Source of the DNA: Stenotrophomonas geniculata ATCC 19374 = JCM 13324
GTDB lineage: Bacteria > Pseudomonadota > Gammaproteobacteria > Xanthomonadales > Xanthomonadaceae
Assembly: GCF_001431625.1 (NCBI RefSeq)
Contig: NZ_LLXT01000129.1
Span: 1-64,000 of the forward strand
DNA: 64,000 bases
Reading direction: 5' to 3'
Shown: piece by piece, positions 8,835 through 19,187 of the stretch
How positions within the stretch are numbered: the first letter of the stretch is position 1
Layout: the number at the start of each line of letters is the position of its first letter
Translations under genes and position numbers: made by a program
Notes under the pieces: generated by a model
What the model saw: the letters and a program-made list of their open reading frames with translations, nothing else
What the model was told of the DNA's origin: nothing
Databases searched by the model: none

Positions 8835-10001
8835 ATGCGCCTGCGCCGCTGCGCCAGCCTGATGTTCGAGCCCCGCGAGTCGGTCACCCTGGACCTGCGC
8901 GCGATGCTGGCCGGCCAGGCCGAGATGGACAGCCAGATCAGCTGGGTGGCCCTGGCCGCCCATCTGGACCAGCCGCTGCCGGTGGACGCCGAGGAGCGCC
9001 AGCTGCTGGGCGAGCTCAGCGCGCACCGCTGGAGCGAACCGCCGGCCGGCACCTCTCCGGCGATGCTGGCGCGCCTGGTCGAGCAGGGGCTGGTGCTGAC
9101 CGACCCGCCGGATGAGGTCGGGCACCAGATGCGTGATGAGGCATTGCGACGCAGCCAGTGGTGGCCGTTGGCCGCACTGGCCCATCGCCATGCGCGCTGG
9201 CAGGCGGTGGACAGCGTGGAGGACATGCGTCGCCAGGGGCTGGATACCGCTGCCGGCCTGCGCCAGCGGCTGGGGCCGCCACCACCGGTGGTGCAGGCCC
9301 TGCAGGGCGACTACCAGCCGCTGCCGCGCAGTGAAGAGGCCGCGTTCGACGCGCTGCTGGCGCAGCGCACGACCTGCCGCAATTTCGACCCGCAGCGCGC
9401 GCTGCCATTGCCGCTGCTGGCCCAGGTGCTGCAGCGCACGCTGATGGCCCACGCGGTGCAGAAGGTCGAGCGTGATACCGAGTTCCTGAAGAAGAACGTG
9501 CCCTCTGGTGGCGGCCTGCATCCCACCGAAGGTTTCCTGCTGGTGCAGAACGTGGAAGGACTGGCACCGGGCCTGTACCACTACCACCCGGTGCAGCACG
9601 CCGTGCTGCCGCTGCCCTCGCCGCCGCCCGATGCATTGCCCACGCTGGCACGGCGGATGCTGTCCGGTCAGGAGTGGTTCGCCGATGCACCGGCGCTGCT
9701 GGTGCTGGCACCGCGGTACGACCGCTGCTTCTGGAAGTACCGCAACCACGCCAAGGCGTATCGTGCGGTGACGCTGGATGTCGGCCACATCTCGCAGCTG
9801 CTGTACCTGTGCGCGACCGAGCGTGGCCTGGCGGCATTCGTCACCGCAGCCATCAACGATGCCGATGTCGATCGTGCCTTCGGTTTCGACGGCATCGGGC
9901 AGAGCGCGATGGCCATCTGCGGCCTGGGCTGGCGCAGTGCCACGCTGGACACGGCCGAATTCGATCCTGCTGGCCGGGTGGTGGTGGGCGACGACCGCTG
10001 A
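8835..10001 (+). CDS. SagB-like putative peptide maturation dehydrogenase
   Basis: 388 residues. The C-terminal two thirds are a nitroreductase-type FMN fold as in SagB/McbC azoline dehydrogenases: RTTCRNFD near residue 176-183, SGGGLHPTEGFLLV, GLYHYHP, and LDVGHISQLLYLCATERGLAAF. The N-terminal third is a family-specific helical region without recognisable motif. In thiazole/oxazole peptide pathways such enzymes oxidise azoline rings; here the partner is probably the small peptide encoded at 8400-8696. A clear ribosome site (AAGGAAGGAAACCC) precedes the ATG. The peptide and this gene diverge from a shared 138-bp region. Confidence 0.82.
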   Translation: MRLRRCASLMFEPRESVTLDLRAMLAGQAEMDSQISWVALAAHLDQPLPVDAEERQLLGELSAHRWSEPPAGTSPAMLARLVEQGLVLTDPPDEVGHQMRDEALRRSQWWPLAALAHRHARWQAVDSVEDMRRQGLDTAAGLRQRLGPPPPVVQALQGDYQPLPRSEEAAFDALLAQRTTCRNFDPQRALPLPLLAQVLQRTLMAHAVQKVERDTEFLKKNVPSGGGLHPTEGFLLVQNVEGLAPGLYHYHPVQHAVLPLPSPPPDALPTLARRMLSGQEWFADAPALLVLAPRYDRCFWKYRNHAKAYRAVTLDVGHISQLLYLCATERGLAAFVTAAINDADVDRAFGFDGIGQSAMAICGLGWRSATLDTAEFDPAGRVVVGDDR

Positions 10002-10020
10002 GCGGTCGCCGCCGCGGCGT

Positions 10021-12003
10021 TCACGCCGCCTCGAAGTCCACCAGTACTGCACCGTCACCCACCTGGTCGCCGGCCTTGGCGCGGTAACCCTTCACCGTGC
10101 CGTCCGCCGGTGCCTGCAGCGTGTGCTCCATCTTCATCGCTTCCAGCACCACCAGCGGCGTGCCGCGCTTGACCTCGGTACCGGCGGCGACCAGCGTCGC
10201 AACGATCTTGCCCGGCATCGGCGCCAGCAGGCTGCCGGCGTCGGCCACGGCGTGGTCCGATTCACCCACCGGATCGTGCAGGGTGAAACGGTGCTGGCCG
10301 TCGGCGCCGAACAGGTACAGCTGGTCACCGTCGCGCAGCAGCTGCAACGACCAGCGGCGCTCGCCCAGCTGCACTGTCAGGCCCTGCATATTGGCCGTGC
10401 CGATCACCTGCACCGGCGCAGCATCGTCGCACTGCACGCGCCAGCCATCGGCCTGCGCCCACACCTTCAGCGTGTGCCGGCGCTCTCCCTGCTGCAGCGG
10501 CAATACGCGCGGCGCGGACGCGCCAAGGCGCCAGCCGTCCTGCGCCTGCCACGGCGAATGCGGGTCGCGCGCATCGCTGCCGGCACCGGCAGTGCTTGCA
10601 ACAGCGGCCACGGCGGCCAGCTGCCACAGGGCATCATCCGTATCGCCCGCTGCACTCAATGCCGCCTGTTCGCGTTCGATCAGCGCGGTATCCAGCTTGG
10701 CGTGCGCGAACGAATCGGTGTTCACCAGGCGGCGCAGGAAGCCGGCATTGGTGGTCACGCCCACCACCTGGCAGTCGGCCAGCGCCTGGCTCATGCGGCG
10801 CAGCGCGGCGTCGCGGTCCACGTCCCAGACGATCAGCTTGGCGATCATCGGGTCGTAGTACGGGGTGATGCTGTCGCCTTCCTCCACGCCGGTATCCACG
10901 CGCACATGGGCAGACGGAGCCGGCAGGCGCAGGCGGCGCAGGGTACCGGTGGAGGGCAGGAAGCCGCGGTCGGCATCTTCTGCGTACAGGCGTGCTTCGA
11001 TGGCATGGCCGTGGATCGCCAGCTGCTCCTGGCGCAGCGGCAGCGGCAAGCCCGAGGCCACGCGCAGCTGCCATTCCACCAGGTCGGTGCCGGTGATGTA
11101 TTCGGTCACCGGGTGCTCGACCTGAAGGCGGGTGTTCATTTCCATGAAGTAGAAATCGCCGTCCGGGCCGGCGATGAACTCCACCGTGCCGGCACCGACG
11201 TAGCCCACCGCGCGCGCGGCATCGACCGCCGCCTTGCCCATCGCCGCGCGACGTTCTGCACTCATGCCTGGCGCCGGGGCTTCTTCCAGCACCTTCTGGT
11301 GGCGGCGCTGCACCGAGCAGTCGCGCTCGAACAGGTAGACCGCCTCACCGTGGCTGTCGCCGAACACCTGGATTTCGATATGGCGCGGGCGCTCGACATA
11401 CTTCTCGACCAGCACGTGGTCATTGCCGAACGCCGAGGCCGCCTCGCGCTGGCAGCTGGCCAGCGCATCGACGAAGTCCTCGCTGCGCTCGACCTTGCGC
11501 ATGCCCTTGCCACCGCCACCGGCGCTGGCCTTGATCAGCACCGGGTAACCGATGGCGTCGGCCTGTTCGCGCAGGAAGGACGGTTCCTGCTGGTCGCCGT
11601 GGTAGCCCGGAGTCAGCGGCACGCCGGCTTTCGCCATCAATGCCTTGGCCGCGCTCTTGTCGCCCATCGCGCGGATGGCGCTGGCCGGCGGCCCGATGAA
11701 GGTGATGCCGGCGGCGGCGCAGGCATCGGCGAAGTCGGCATTCTCGGACAGGAAGCCGTAACCGGGGTGGATCGCCTGCGCGCCGGTCAGGCGTGCGGCA
11801 TCGAGCAGGGCATCGCCGCGCAGGTAACTTTCACGTGCAGCGGCCGGACCGATGTGGATGGCTTCGTCGGCCAGGCGCACGTGGCGCGCGTTGCGGTCGG
11901 CATCGGAATATACCGCCACGGTGGCGATGCCGAGGCGGCGGCAGGTGGCGATGACGCGACAGGCGATTTCGCCGCGATTGGCGATCAGGACTTTGGTGAA
12001 CAT
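10021..12003 (-). CDS. liuD: Methylcrotonyl-CoA carboxylase, biotin-carrying alpha subunit
   Basis: ATP- and biotin-dependent carboxylation step of leucine/isovalerate breakdown. The 660 residues contain, in order, a biotin carboxylase/ATP-grasp region (MFTKVLIANRGEIACRVI; KASAGGGGKGM; MEMNTRLQVEHPVTE) and a C-terminal biotinyl domain with EAMKMEH, whose lysine takes biotin from BirA (gene at 52824). ATG at 12003 is chosen; an in-frame ATG at 12021 would add six residues. It lies 26 bp behind liuB. Acetyl- or propionyl-CoA carboxylase is excluded mainly by the liuA/liuB context. Confidence 0.92.
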   Translation of the reverse strand: MFTKVLIANRGEIACRVIATCRRLGIATVAVYSDADRNARHVRLADEAIHIGPAAARESYLRGDALLDAARLTGAQAIHPGYGFLSENADFADACAAAGITFIGPPASAIRAMGDKSAAKALMAKAGVPLTPGYHGDQQEPSFLREQADAIGYPVLIKASAGGGGKGMRKVERSEDFVDALASCQREAASAFGNDHVLVEKYVERPRHIEIQVFGDSHGEAVYLFERDCSVQRRHQKVLEEAPAPGMSAERRAAMGKAAVDAARAVGYVGAGTVEFIAGPDGDFYFMEMNTRLQVEHPVTEYITGTDLVEWQLRVASGLPLPLRQEQLAIHGHAIEARLYAEDADRGFLPSTGTLRRLRLPAPSAHVRVDTGVEEGDSITPYYDPMIAKLIVWDVDRDAALRRMSQALADCQVVGVTTNAGFLRRLVNTDSFAHAKLDTALIEREQAALSAAGDTDDALWQLAAVAAVASTAGAGSDARDPHSPWQAQDGWRLGASAPRVLPLQQGERRHTLKVWAQADGWRVQCDDAAPVQVIGTANMQGLTVQLGERRWSLQLLRDGDQLYLFGADGQHRFTLHDPVGESDHAVADAGSLLAPMPGKIVATLVAAGTEVKRGTPLVVLEAMKMEHTLQAPADGTVKGYRAKAGDQVGDGAVLVDFEAA

Positions 12004-12029
12004 GGCAACAGGCTCGGTCATGGCACGGG

Positions 12030-13640
<1,611 letters not shown>

Positions 13641-13650
13641 CGCGGTGGCC

Positions 13651-14814
13651 TTACAGGGTGCGCTGGAACAGTTCGCGGCCGATCAGCATGCGGCGGATCT
13701 CCGAGGTGCCGGCGCCGATTTCATACAGCTTGGCGTCGCGCCACAAACGGCCGGTCGGGTATTCGTTGATGTAGCCGTTGCCGCCCAGGATCTGGATCGC
13801 CTGGCCGGTCAGCCAAGTGGCCTTCTCGGCGGCGTACAGGATGGCACCGGCGGCGTCCTGGCGGGTGGTGCGGCCCTGGTCGCAGGCGCGTGCCACGGCA
13901 TAGACATACGCACGGCAGGCGCCCAGGCCCACGTACATGTCGGCAATCTTGCCCTGGATCAGCTGGAAGCTGCCGATCGCCTCACCGAACTGGTGGCGCT
14001 CGTGCACGTAGGGCATCACCACGTCCATCGCTGCGGCCATCAGGCCCAGCGGGCCGCCGGACAGCACCACGCGCTCGTAGTCCAGGCCGGACATCAGCAC
14101 GCGCACGCCGCCACCGATCTGGCCCAGCACGTTTTCTTCCGGTACTTCGCAGTCCTGGAACACCAGCTCGCAGGTGGGCGAGGAACGCATGCCCAGCTTG
14201 TCCAGCTTCTGCGCGGTGGAGAAGCCCTTCATGCCCTTCTCGACCAGGAACGCGGTGATGCCCTTGGCGCCGGCGTCCATGTCGGTCTTGGCATAGACCA
14301 CCAGCACGTCGGCATCCGGGCCGTTGGTGATCCACATCTTGTTGCCGTTGAGCACGTAGCGGTCACCACGCTTGTCGGCGCGCAGTTTCATCGACACCAC
14401 GTCCGAACCGGCACCCGGCTCGCTCATCGCCAGCGCGCCGACCAGGCTACCGTTGCACAGGCCCGGCAGGAAGCGCTGTTTCTGTTCTTCGTTGCCATTC
14501 TTGCGCAGCTGGTTCACGCACAGGTTGGAGTGCGCGCCGTAGGACAGGCCGATGCCGCCGGAAGCACGCGAGATCTCTTCCATCGCCACCACGTGGGCCA
14601 GGTAGCCCATGCCGGTGCCGCCGTATTCTTCTTCCACGGTGAGGCCGAGCAGGCCCTGTTCGCCCAGCTTCGGCCACAGGGCCAGCGGGAACTGATTGGT
14701 GGCATCGGCCTCGGCGGCCAGCGGTGCGACCTCGGCGGCGGCAAAATGGGCCACGCTCTGGCGCAGCAGGTCGATGTCTTCGCCAAGGTCGAAGTTCAGG
14801 GATGGCACGTGCAT
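13651..14814 (-). CDS. liuA: Isovaleryl-CoA dehydrogenase
   Basis: FAD acyl-CoA dehydrogenase that oxidises isovaleryl-CoA to 3-methylcrotonyl-CoA in leucine catabolism. 387 residues with [39 protein letters not shown], and the C-terminal [20 protein letters not shown]. The glutamate in [15 protein letters not shown] is at the place where isovaleryl-CoA dehydrogenases keep their catalytic base, while the C-terminal 'EGT' glutamate of other family members is replaced (GAGTSEI); this supports the specific call. ATG 14814 is preceded by GGAG; upstream in-frame ATG at 14898 is less likely. First gene of the liuABD operon. Confidence 0.93.
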   Translation of the reverse strand: MHVPSLNFDLGEDIDLLRQSVAHFAAAEVAPLAAEADATNQFPLALWPKLGEQGLLGLTVEEEYGGTGMGYLAHVVAMEEISRASGGIGLSYGAHSNLCVNQLRKNGNEEQKQRFLPGLCNGSLVGALAMSEPGAGSDVVSMKLRADKRGDRYVLNGNKMWITNGPDADVLVVYAKTDMDAGAKGITAFLVEKGMKGFSTAQKLDKLGMRSSPTCELVFQDCEVPEENVLGQIGGGVRVLMSGLDYERVVLSGGPLGLMAAAMDVVMPYVHERHQFGEAIGSFQLIQGKIADMYVGLGACRAYVYAVARACDQGRTTRQDAAGAILYAAEKATWLTGQAIQILGGNGYINEYPTGRLWRDAKLYEIGAGTSEIRRMLIGRELFQRTL

Positions 14815-14948
14815 TGTGGTGGCTCCACGGCGGGATGGCAGGAAATGGACGCACCCGGCGGGGGAGCGGGCGGCGGTCTGCAGGACCGCTGCCCGCACGG
14901 GCGATTGGACCCCAGCGTAGCGGGGTTCGGGTAAGAAGTGAATACAAA

Positions 14949-14961
14949 TTCAAAAATTGAA
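14949..14961. promoter_or_regulatory. TTCAA-N3-TTGAA dyad in liuA/TetR divergent promoter
   Basis: In the A/T-rich patch between divergent liuA and the TetR gene lies TTCAA-AAA-TTGAA, 14 bp before the TetR ATG. Its location suits an operator at which the TetR protein represses both directions. Arms are only 5 bp. Confidence 0.35.
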
Positions 14962-14975
14962 ACTAGAATCAAAAC

Positions 14976-15593
14976 ATGGCCTACAAACGCTCTGCACTGA
15001 TGGAAGAACGGCTGGCCGGGGCCCGTGAACGGATCCTGTTGGCCACCCGCGAGCTGGTCGCCACCGGCGGCTGGCGCAATGCTCCGGTAACCGCCGTGGC
15101 GACCCAGGCGGGGGTGTCCACCGGCCTGATCTACCGGCACTTCCCGTCCAAGGCCGAGTTGTTCGTGGAGGTGCTCAACGCCGCCGTGGCCCACGAGGTT
15201 GCGATCATGGAACGCATCGCCAGCGGCCCGGAGGTGGCCAGCGAGCGCCTGCGGCTGGCGATCACCGCCTTCGTCCGCCGCGCCCTGGCCGGGCCGGGGC
15301 TGGCGCACGCCTTCATCGTTGAACCGGTCGACCCGGACGTGGAAGCCGAGCGCATGCGCGGTCGCCGCGCGTTCGGTGACGTGTTCCTGCGGCTGGTGGA
15401 GGAGGGCGTGGCGGCCGGTGAGCTGCCGGCGCAGGACGCGCATGTGGCCGCCGCCTGCCTGGTCGGCGCCTTCACCGAAGCGATGGTCGGCCCGACCGCG
15501 CCCAGCCGCGAAGCACACCGCGACGAAGACGCGCTGGTGGATGCGATCTGCAGCTTCTGCCTGCGTGCGATCGGCGCCCCCGCAAAACGGTAG
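14976..15593 (+). CDS. TetR/AcrR-family regulator of the leucine operon (probable)
   Basis: 205 residues. The N-terminal HTH at about 17-62 reads RILLATRELVATGGWRNA, VATQAGVSTGLIYRHFPSKAELF; the rest is a helical ligand domain. It is divergent from liuABD with 161 bp between the starts, so it most likely represses that operon and responds to a branched acyl-CoA (inference). In Pseudomonas the same job is done by a MerR-type LiuR, so this is a non-homologous replacement. Its TAG stop is formed by the GTAG head of a SMAG element. Confidence 0.85.
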   Translation: MAYKRSALMEERLAGARERILLATRELVATGGWRNAPVTAVATQAGVSTGLIYRHFPSKAELFVEVLNAAVAHEVAIMERIASGPEVASERLRLAITAFVRRALAGPGLAHAFIVEPVDPDVEAERMRGRRAFGDVFLRLVEEGVAAGELPAQDAHVAAACLVGAFTEAMVGPTAPSREAHRDEDALVDAICSFCLRAIGAPAKR

Positions 15594-15675
15594 CGCCGGG
15601 CCATGCCCGGCGGCTGTTGCCATCCTCGACCGTTGTTGCCGCGCTTCGCGCTCGCCGGGCACGGCCCGGCGCTAC
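15590..15675. repeat. SMAG/REP pair overlapping the TetR stop codon
   Basis: Begins GTAGCGCCGGGCCATGCCC and ends GGCCCGGCGCTAC. The first GTAG contains the stop codon of the TetR gene (TAG 15591-15593). The same arrangement is found at 28190. Confidence 0.75.
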
Positions 15676-15724
15676 CCGCATGCGGCCACGGCCGCATGTT
15701 GCGCCGCACCAGCAGTGACGCCTG

Positions 15725-15752
15725 TTGTCGCACGCAAAGCGCGTTCTATACT
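15725..15752 (+). promoter_or_regulatory. Sigma-70-type promoter for cytochrome c gene
   Basis: TTGTCG (15725-15730), 16-bp spacer, TATACT (15747-15752), about 60 bp upstream of the cytochrome start. The -10 differs from consensus at one base. Confidence 0.5.
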
Positions 15753-15812
15753 CGGTCCATCACGCAGTCGCTCAGCCGTGGTCCAACGACTATCAGCCAG
15801 GGGTAACGAAGA

Positions 15813-16331
15813 GTGCGGAATTACGATCTGGAGTTCCTGAAACGCTTCTCCATGGTGATCGCGCTGCTGGCGACCATCACCCTCGGCCTCATCCTCCTTG
15901 CCGCCTACATCCACACCCGGATTCCGCCCGAGGTGTCGCCAGCCGCGGCCAAGCGCACCGAACAGCGCATCTCGCCCACCGGCGCGGTCTATGCCGGCAG
16001 CACCGGCGCCGCCGCGCAGGCCGCCGCCAAGGCCGCCGCGCTGGCCAAGGCCGCGTCGCAGGTGGCCTACGGCGGCACCAAGGACGGCAAGGTCATCTTC
16101 GACAACCTGTGCACCGCCTGCCACACCACCGGTGTGGGCATGGCGCCGACGCTGGACCATTCGCACTGGGACAAGCGCATCGCACAGGGCAAGGACACCC
16201 TCTACAAGCACGCCATCGAGGGCTACACCGGGCCGGACGGCGGCATCATGCCGCCCAAGGGCGGCAACCCGGCGCTGACCGAGGAACAGATCCACGCCAC
16301 CGTGGACTGGATGCTGGGCAACCTGAAGTAG
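15813..16331 (+). CDS. Membrane-anchored c5-type cytochrome c
   Basis: 172 residues. A hydrophobic segment at about 12-33 (FSMVIALLATITLGLILLAA) acts as signal anchor, so the haem domain faces the periplasm. A 40-residue Ala/Lys-rich linker leads to one haem site CTACH (about residue 107-111) and a distal methionine in GGIMPPKGGNP. The size and class I c5 layout suggest an electron carrier to or from the respiratory chain; its partner is not visible here. Start is GTG at 15813 after GGGGTAACGA. Confidence 0.88.
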   Translation: MRNYDLEFLKRFSMVIALLATITLGLILLAAYIHTRIPPEVSPAAAKRTEQRISPTGAVYAGSTGAAAQAAAKAAALAKAASQVAYGGTKDGKVIFDNLCTACHTTGVGMAPTLDHSHWDKRIAQGKDTLYKHAIEGYTGPDGGIMPPKGGNPALTEEQIHATVDWMLGNLK

Positions 16332-16353
16332 ACGCCCCAACGCGCTGCTTCCT

Positions 16354-16427
16354 GTAGAGCCGAGCCCACGCTCGGCTGCCCTCCGCGCGGTGTGGCCAGG
16401 TGCAGCCGAGCATGGGCGCGGCTCTAC
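16354..16427. repeat. SMAG/REP pair
   Basis: GTAGAGCCGAGCCCACGCTC opens it and GCGGCTCTAC closes it. It lies between the cytochrome stop and the endonuclease gene. Confidence 0.75.
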
Positions 16428-16539
16428 GATTCCCAGGCTTTGCCCACCGAGGCCTGATCGCTCATATGCCCCCGCTGCGCAGGCGGGGTTTCGCATTTCA
16501 GGGTTAGTCTGTGCGCCTCTTCCATGGAGTCGCCCGTCG

Positions 16540-17985
16540 ATGCGCCGCCGTTCCCTCGCCCTTGCCCTGTCCCTGCTGCTGCCGGCCGGCGCCTTTGCCC
16601 AGGCCCAGCCGCAGGCCGCACCGGTCGCGTCGCCTTCCACTGCGCGCAGCAGCGCCACCGTGGTGCTGACCGCCGCGCCGGCCGACTGGCGTGTGCTGGA
16701 TGGCCAGCGCGTGCGCATCGCCGCACCGCTGACCCTGGCCGGTACCGACGGCCTGGAGCGCTTCGGCCAGCTCACCGTGGCCTTCGATGGCCGCCTCTGG
16801 CAGCCGACCGAAGTGGCCGCGCCGGGTACTGCCGGCTACGAGCAGGTGATGGCCGACAACCAGCGCCGCCGCCTGGTGCTGGACGACGGCAGCGATGCCC
16901 GCGACCCGGCCAGCGTGGCCTACCTGCCGGCCAACCCGGTGCTGCGTACCGGCATGCAGCTGCGCAATGTGGAAGGTGTCGTGCACATGGACGCGCAGGG
17001 GCGGCCGCGCCTGCAGGTCGAAGGTGTGCTGAAACTGCCGGAGCTGAAGCGTCCGGCGGTGCCGACCGTGCCGGGCGGCCTGCACGTGGCGGCCTTCAAC
17101 CTGGAGAACTTCTTCAACGGTGATGGCCAGGGCGGTGGCTTCCCGACCCTGCGCGGCGCGCGCACGCTGGACGAGCACAAGGCGCAGGTGGCCAAGCTGG
17201 TCACCACGGTCAACGCGCTGGGCGCCGATGTCGCCGCGCTGATGGAGCTGGAGAACGACGGCTACGGTCCGCAGTCGGCCATCGCCGAACTGGTCGATGC
17301 GCTCAACCGGGACCGCGGCGCGCAGGGCGACTGGCGCTTCGTCGACGCGGGCAACGGCCCCGGCGACAACCCGATCCGGGTCGGCATCATCTACCGCAGC
17401 GCGCGCCTGCAGCCGGTCGGCAAGCCGGCCACGCTGACCGGTGGTCCATTCGTCGAGCACAGTCGCGTGCCGCTGGCGCAGGCCTTCCAGGGCAAGCAGG
17501 GCGCACCGTTCGTGGTGGTGGCCAACCACTTCAAGTCGAAGGGCTGCCGCGACGCCGCCGGTGCCGACGCCGACCGCAACGACAACCAGGGCTGCTGGAA
17601 CGCCACCCGCGTGACCTCCGCGCAGCAGCTGCACGCCTGGCTGCAGACCGACCCGACCGGTACCGGTGCAAAGGACGCGGTACTGCTGGGCGATTTCAAC
17701 GCCTACGCGATGGAAGACCCGATCCGCACCCTGCATGACCTGGGCTGGCAGGACGCGTTCAAGGTGGCCAAGGTCGAGCATCCCTACAGCTACGTCTACA
17801 ACGGCTACACCGGCCGCCTCGACCATGCATTGCTGAGCCCGGGCATGGCCAAGCGCCTGCGCGGCGCCGCCGAATGGCACAGCAACGCCGACGAGCAGGA
17901 CGCCAGCGGCTACCAGGGCCGCAACGTGCAGGGCCCGTGGCGCAGCTCCGACCACGACCCGCTGCTGCTGGGCTTCGACAGATAA
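16540..17985 (+). CDS. ExeM/NucH-type extracellular endonuclease
   Basis: 481 residues with a Sec signal peptide (MRRRSLALALSLLLPAGAFA). An N-terminal OB-like region is followed from about residue 180 by an endonuclease/exonuclease/phosphatase fold: HVAAFNLENFFNG, AALMELENDGYG, VVANHFKSKGC, LLGDFNAYAMEDP, GRLDHALLSPG, and SSDHDPLLLGF, covering the metal and catalytic histidine/aspartate positions. It is expected to degrade extracellular DNA for nutrient use or biofilm turnover. ATG 16540 chosen because it gives an ideal signal peptide. Monocistronic between a SMAG pair and a palindrome. Confidence 0.9.
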   Translation: MRRRSLALALSLLLPAGAFAQAQPQAAPVASPSTARSSATVVLTAAPADWRVLDGQRVRIAAPLTLAGTDGLERFGQLTVAFDGRLWQPTEVAAPGTAGYEQVMADNQRRRLVLDDGSDARDPASVAYLPANPVLRTGMQLRNVEGVVHMDAQGRPRLQVEGVLKLPELKRPAVPTVPGGLHVAAFNLENFFNGDGQGGGFPTLRGARTLDEHKAQVAKLVTTVNALGADVAALMELENDGYGPQSAIAELVDALNRDRGAQGDWRFVDAGNGPGDNPIRVGIIYRSARLQPVGKPATLTGGPFVEHSRVPLAQAFQGKQGAPFVVVANHFKSKGCRDAAGADADRNDNQGCWNATRVTSAQQLHAWLQTDPTGTGAKDAVLLGDFNAYAMEDPIRTLHDLGWQDAFKVAKVEHPYSYVYNGYTGRLDHALLSPGMAKRLRGAAEWHSNADEQDASGYQGRNVQGPWRSSDHDPLLLGFDR

Positions 17986-18286
17986 GGTTCGCCGGGGATC
18001 TGCTCTGGGAGTGACCTTGATCGGCACGGATGCTGCCGTTGCTTTTGATCTACCAGTCCGCCTTCAAGCGAGCCGAGCATCGCAGGTGAATCAGGGGCGA
18101 AGAGGCGCCGATGTCTGAGCGCAGCGAGTTCGGCGCCGTCCCCTGGTTCACCGAGAAGCGCAGGGTACCGGTGCACAGCACCGGCTCGCGGCTGGCGGCG
18201 CGTTTCTTTTGGTTACTTTTCTTTTCGCGCGAAAAGAAAAGTGACATCCCACCGCGGGCGCGGAAATGGCCCGCCGCAACCAACGC
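17986..18286. other. Gene-free stretch with a dispersed 3'-end element
   Basis: No gene seen. The segment 18110-18245 can be read as a short frame ending FFWLLFFSREKKS; translations of this kind recur at gene ends in many proteobacteria as I know them and come from a repeat, not a protein. It finishes in the palindrome annotated at 18212-18245. Confidence 0.5.
18212..18245. terminator. Long near-perfect palindrome, bidirectional terminator candidate
   Basis: The core 18215-18242 is a perfect 28-bp palindrome (ACTTTTCTTTTCGC and its complement); with one G.T pair the arms extend to 17 bp. Each arm contributes A-tract before and T-tract after the stem on both strands. It lies between the convergent endonuclease and DMT-transporter genes. 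Confidence 0.55.
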
Positions 18287-19144
18287 TCACCCCCAGGCGA
18301 TCAATCCGATCACCAGCACCGCCAGCGCAAGACCCGCGCGGTTCCACTTCGTGGTTGCCTCGCCGAACGCGAACACGCCCACCAGTGCACCCAGCACCAC
18401 CACGCCGATGTTCATGCCGGCGAACACGGTGGCTGGGCTCTCCGGCATCGACTGATGCGCGTGCACATAGAAAAGAATGTTGCCGCCATTGAGCAGGCCC
18501 AGCAGTGCACCCGCGCCGAGGTTGCGCCAGGCCAGCCGGCTGCGGCCACTGAAGTGCCGCCACAGCTGCAGCGCCAGCATCAGTACGAAGGACACGCTGA
18601 AGCTGGCCAGCACCGCCGCCATCGACGGCGTGCCCGACAGCGCCACCTGCTTGAGCAGCACGTCGACCACCGCGAACCCGGCCCAGACGCCCAGCAGCCA
18701 GCCCCAGCCACCGGGTGAGGACGACACCGCCGGTCCGCGCGGGCGCAGGCTGATCGCCACCATGGCGACCAGGCCCAGCGCCAGGCCGACCAACTTCCAC
18801 GGCGTGGCGGTCTGGCCGAAGAACAGGAACGCGGCGGCCAATGACAGCAGCAGCGACAGCCGCTGCGCCACGTCGCTGCGGACGATGCCGGCCACCGCCA
18901 CCGCGCGGCCCAGCACCAGGAAGATCGACGGCAGCACCACCGCCAGCGCCAGCAATGACAGCCACGGCGCATGCGGCGCGCGTAGCGCATCCAGCGGCGG
19001 CTGCAGCACCGCGGCGGTGAGCGTTGCAGCCACCAGATAGTTCCAGGTGACCATCTGCGCCACATCCAGCTGGCGGCGGTTGGCCAGCTTCAACAACACC
19101 GAAACCAGCACGCTGCAGATCACGGCCAAGGACAGGTAGAGCAT
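18287..19144 (-). CDS. EamA/DMT-superfamily transporter
   Basis: 285 residues with about ten hydrophobic segments in two similar halves, starting MLYLSLAVICSVLVSVLLK and ending ALAVLVIGLIAWG, the layout of drug/metabolite (10-TMS) exporters of the inner membrane. The second half contains GMNIGVVVLGALVGVFAFGE, close to the usual EamA ending. Substrate unknown. It is divergent from the hydrolase gene with only 43 bp between starts. Confidence 0.8.
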   Translation of the reverse strand: MLYLSLAVICSVLVSVLLKLANRRQLDVAQMVTWNYLVAATLTAAVLQPPLDALRAPHAPWLSLLALAVVLPSIFLVLGRAVAVAGIVRSDVAQRLSLLLSLAAAFLFFGQTATPWKLVGLALGLVAMVAISLRPRGPAVSSSPGGWGWLLGVWAGFAVVDVLLKQVALSGTPSMAAVLASFSVSFVLMLALQLWRHFSGRSRLAWRNLGAGALLGLLNGGNILFYVHAHQSMPESPATVFAGMNIGVVVLGALVGVFAFGEATTKWNRAGLALAVLVIGLIAWG

Positions 19145-19187
19145 GGGGCGGGCACAGGGCGGGGGCAGGGGACGGTATCATGGTGCC

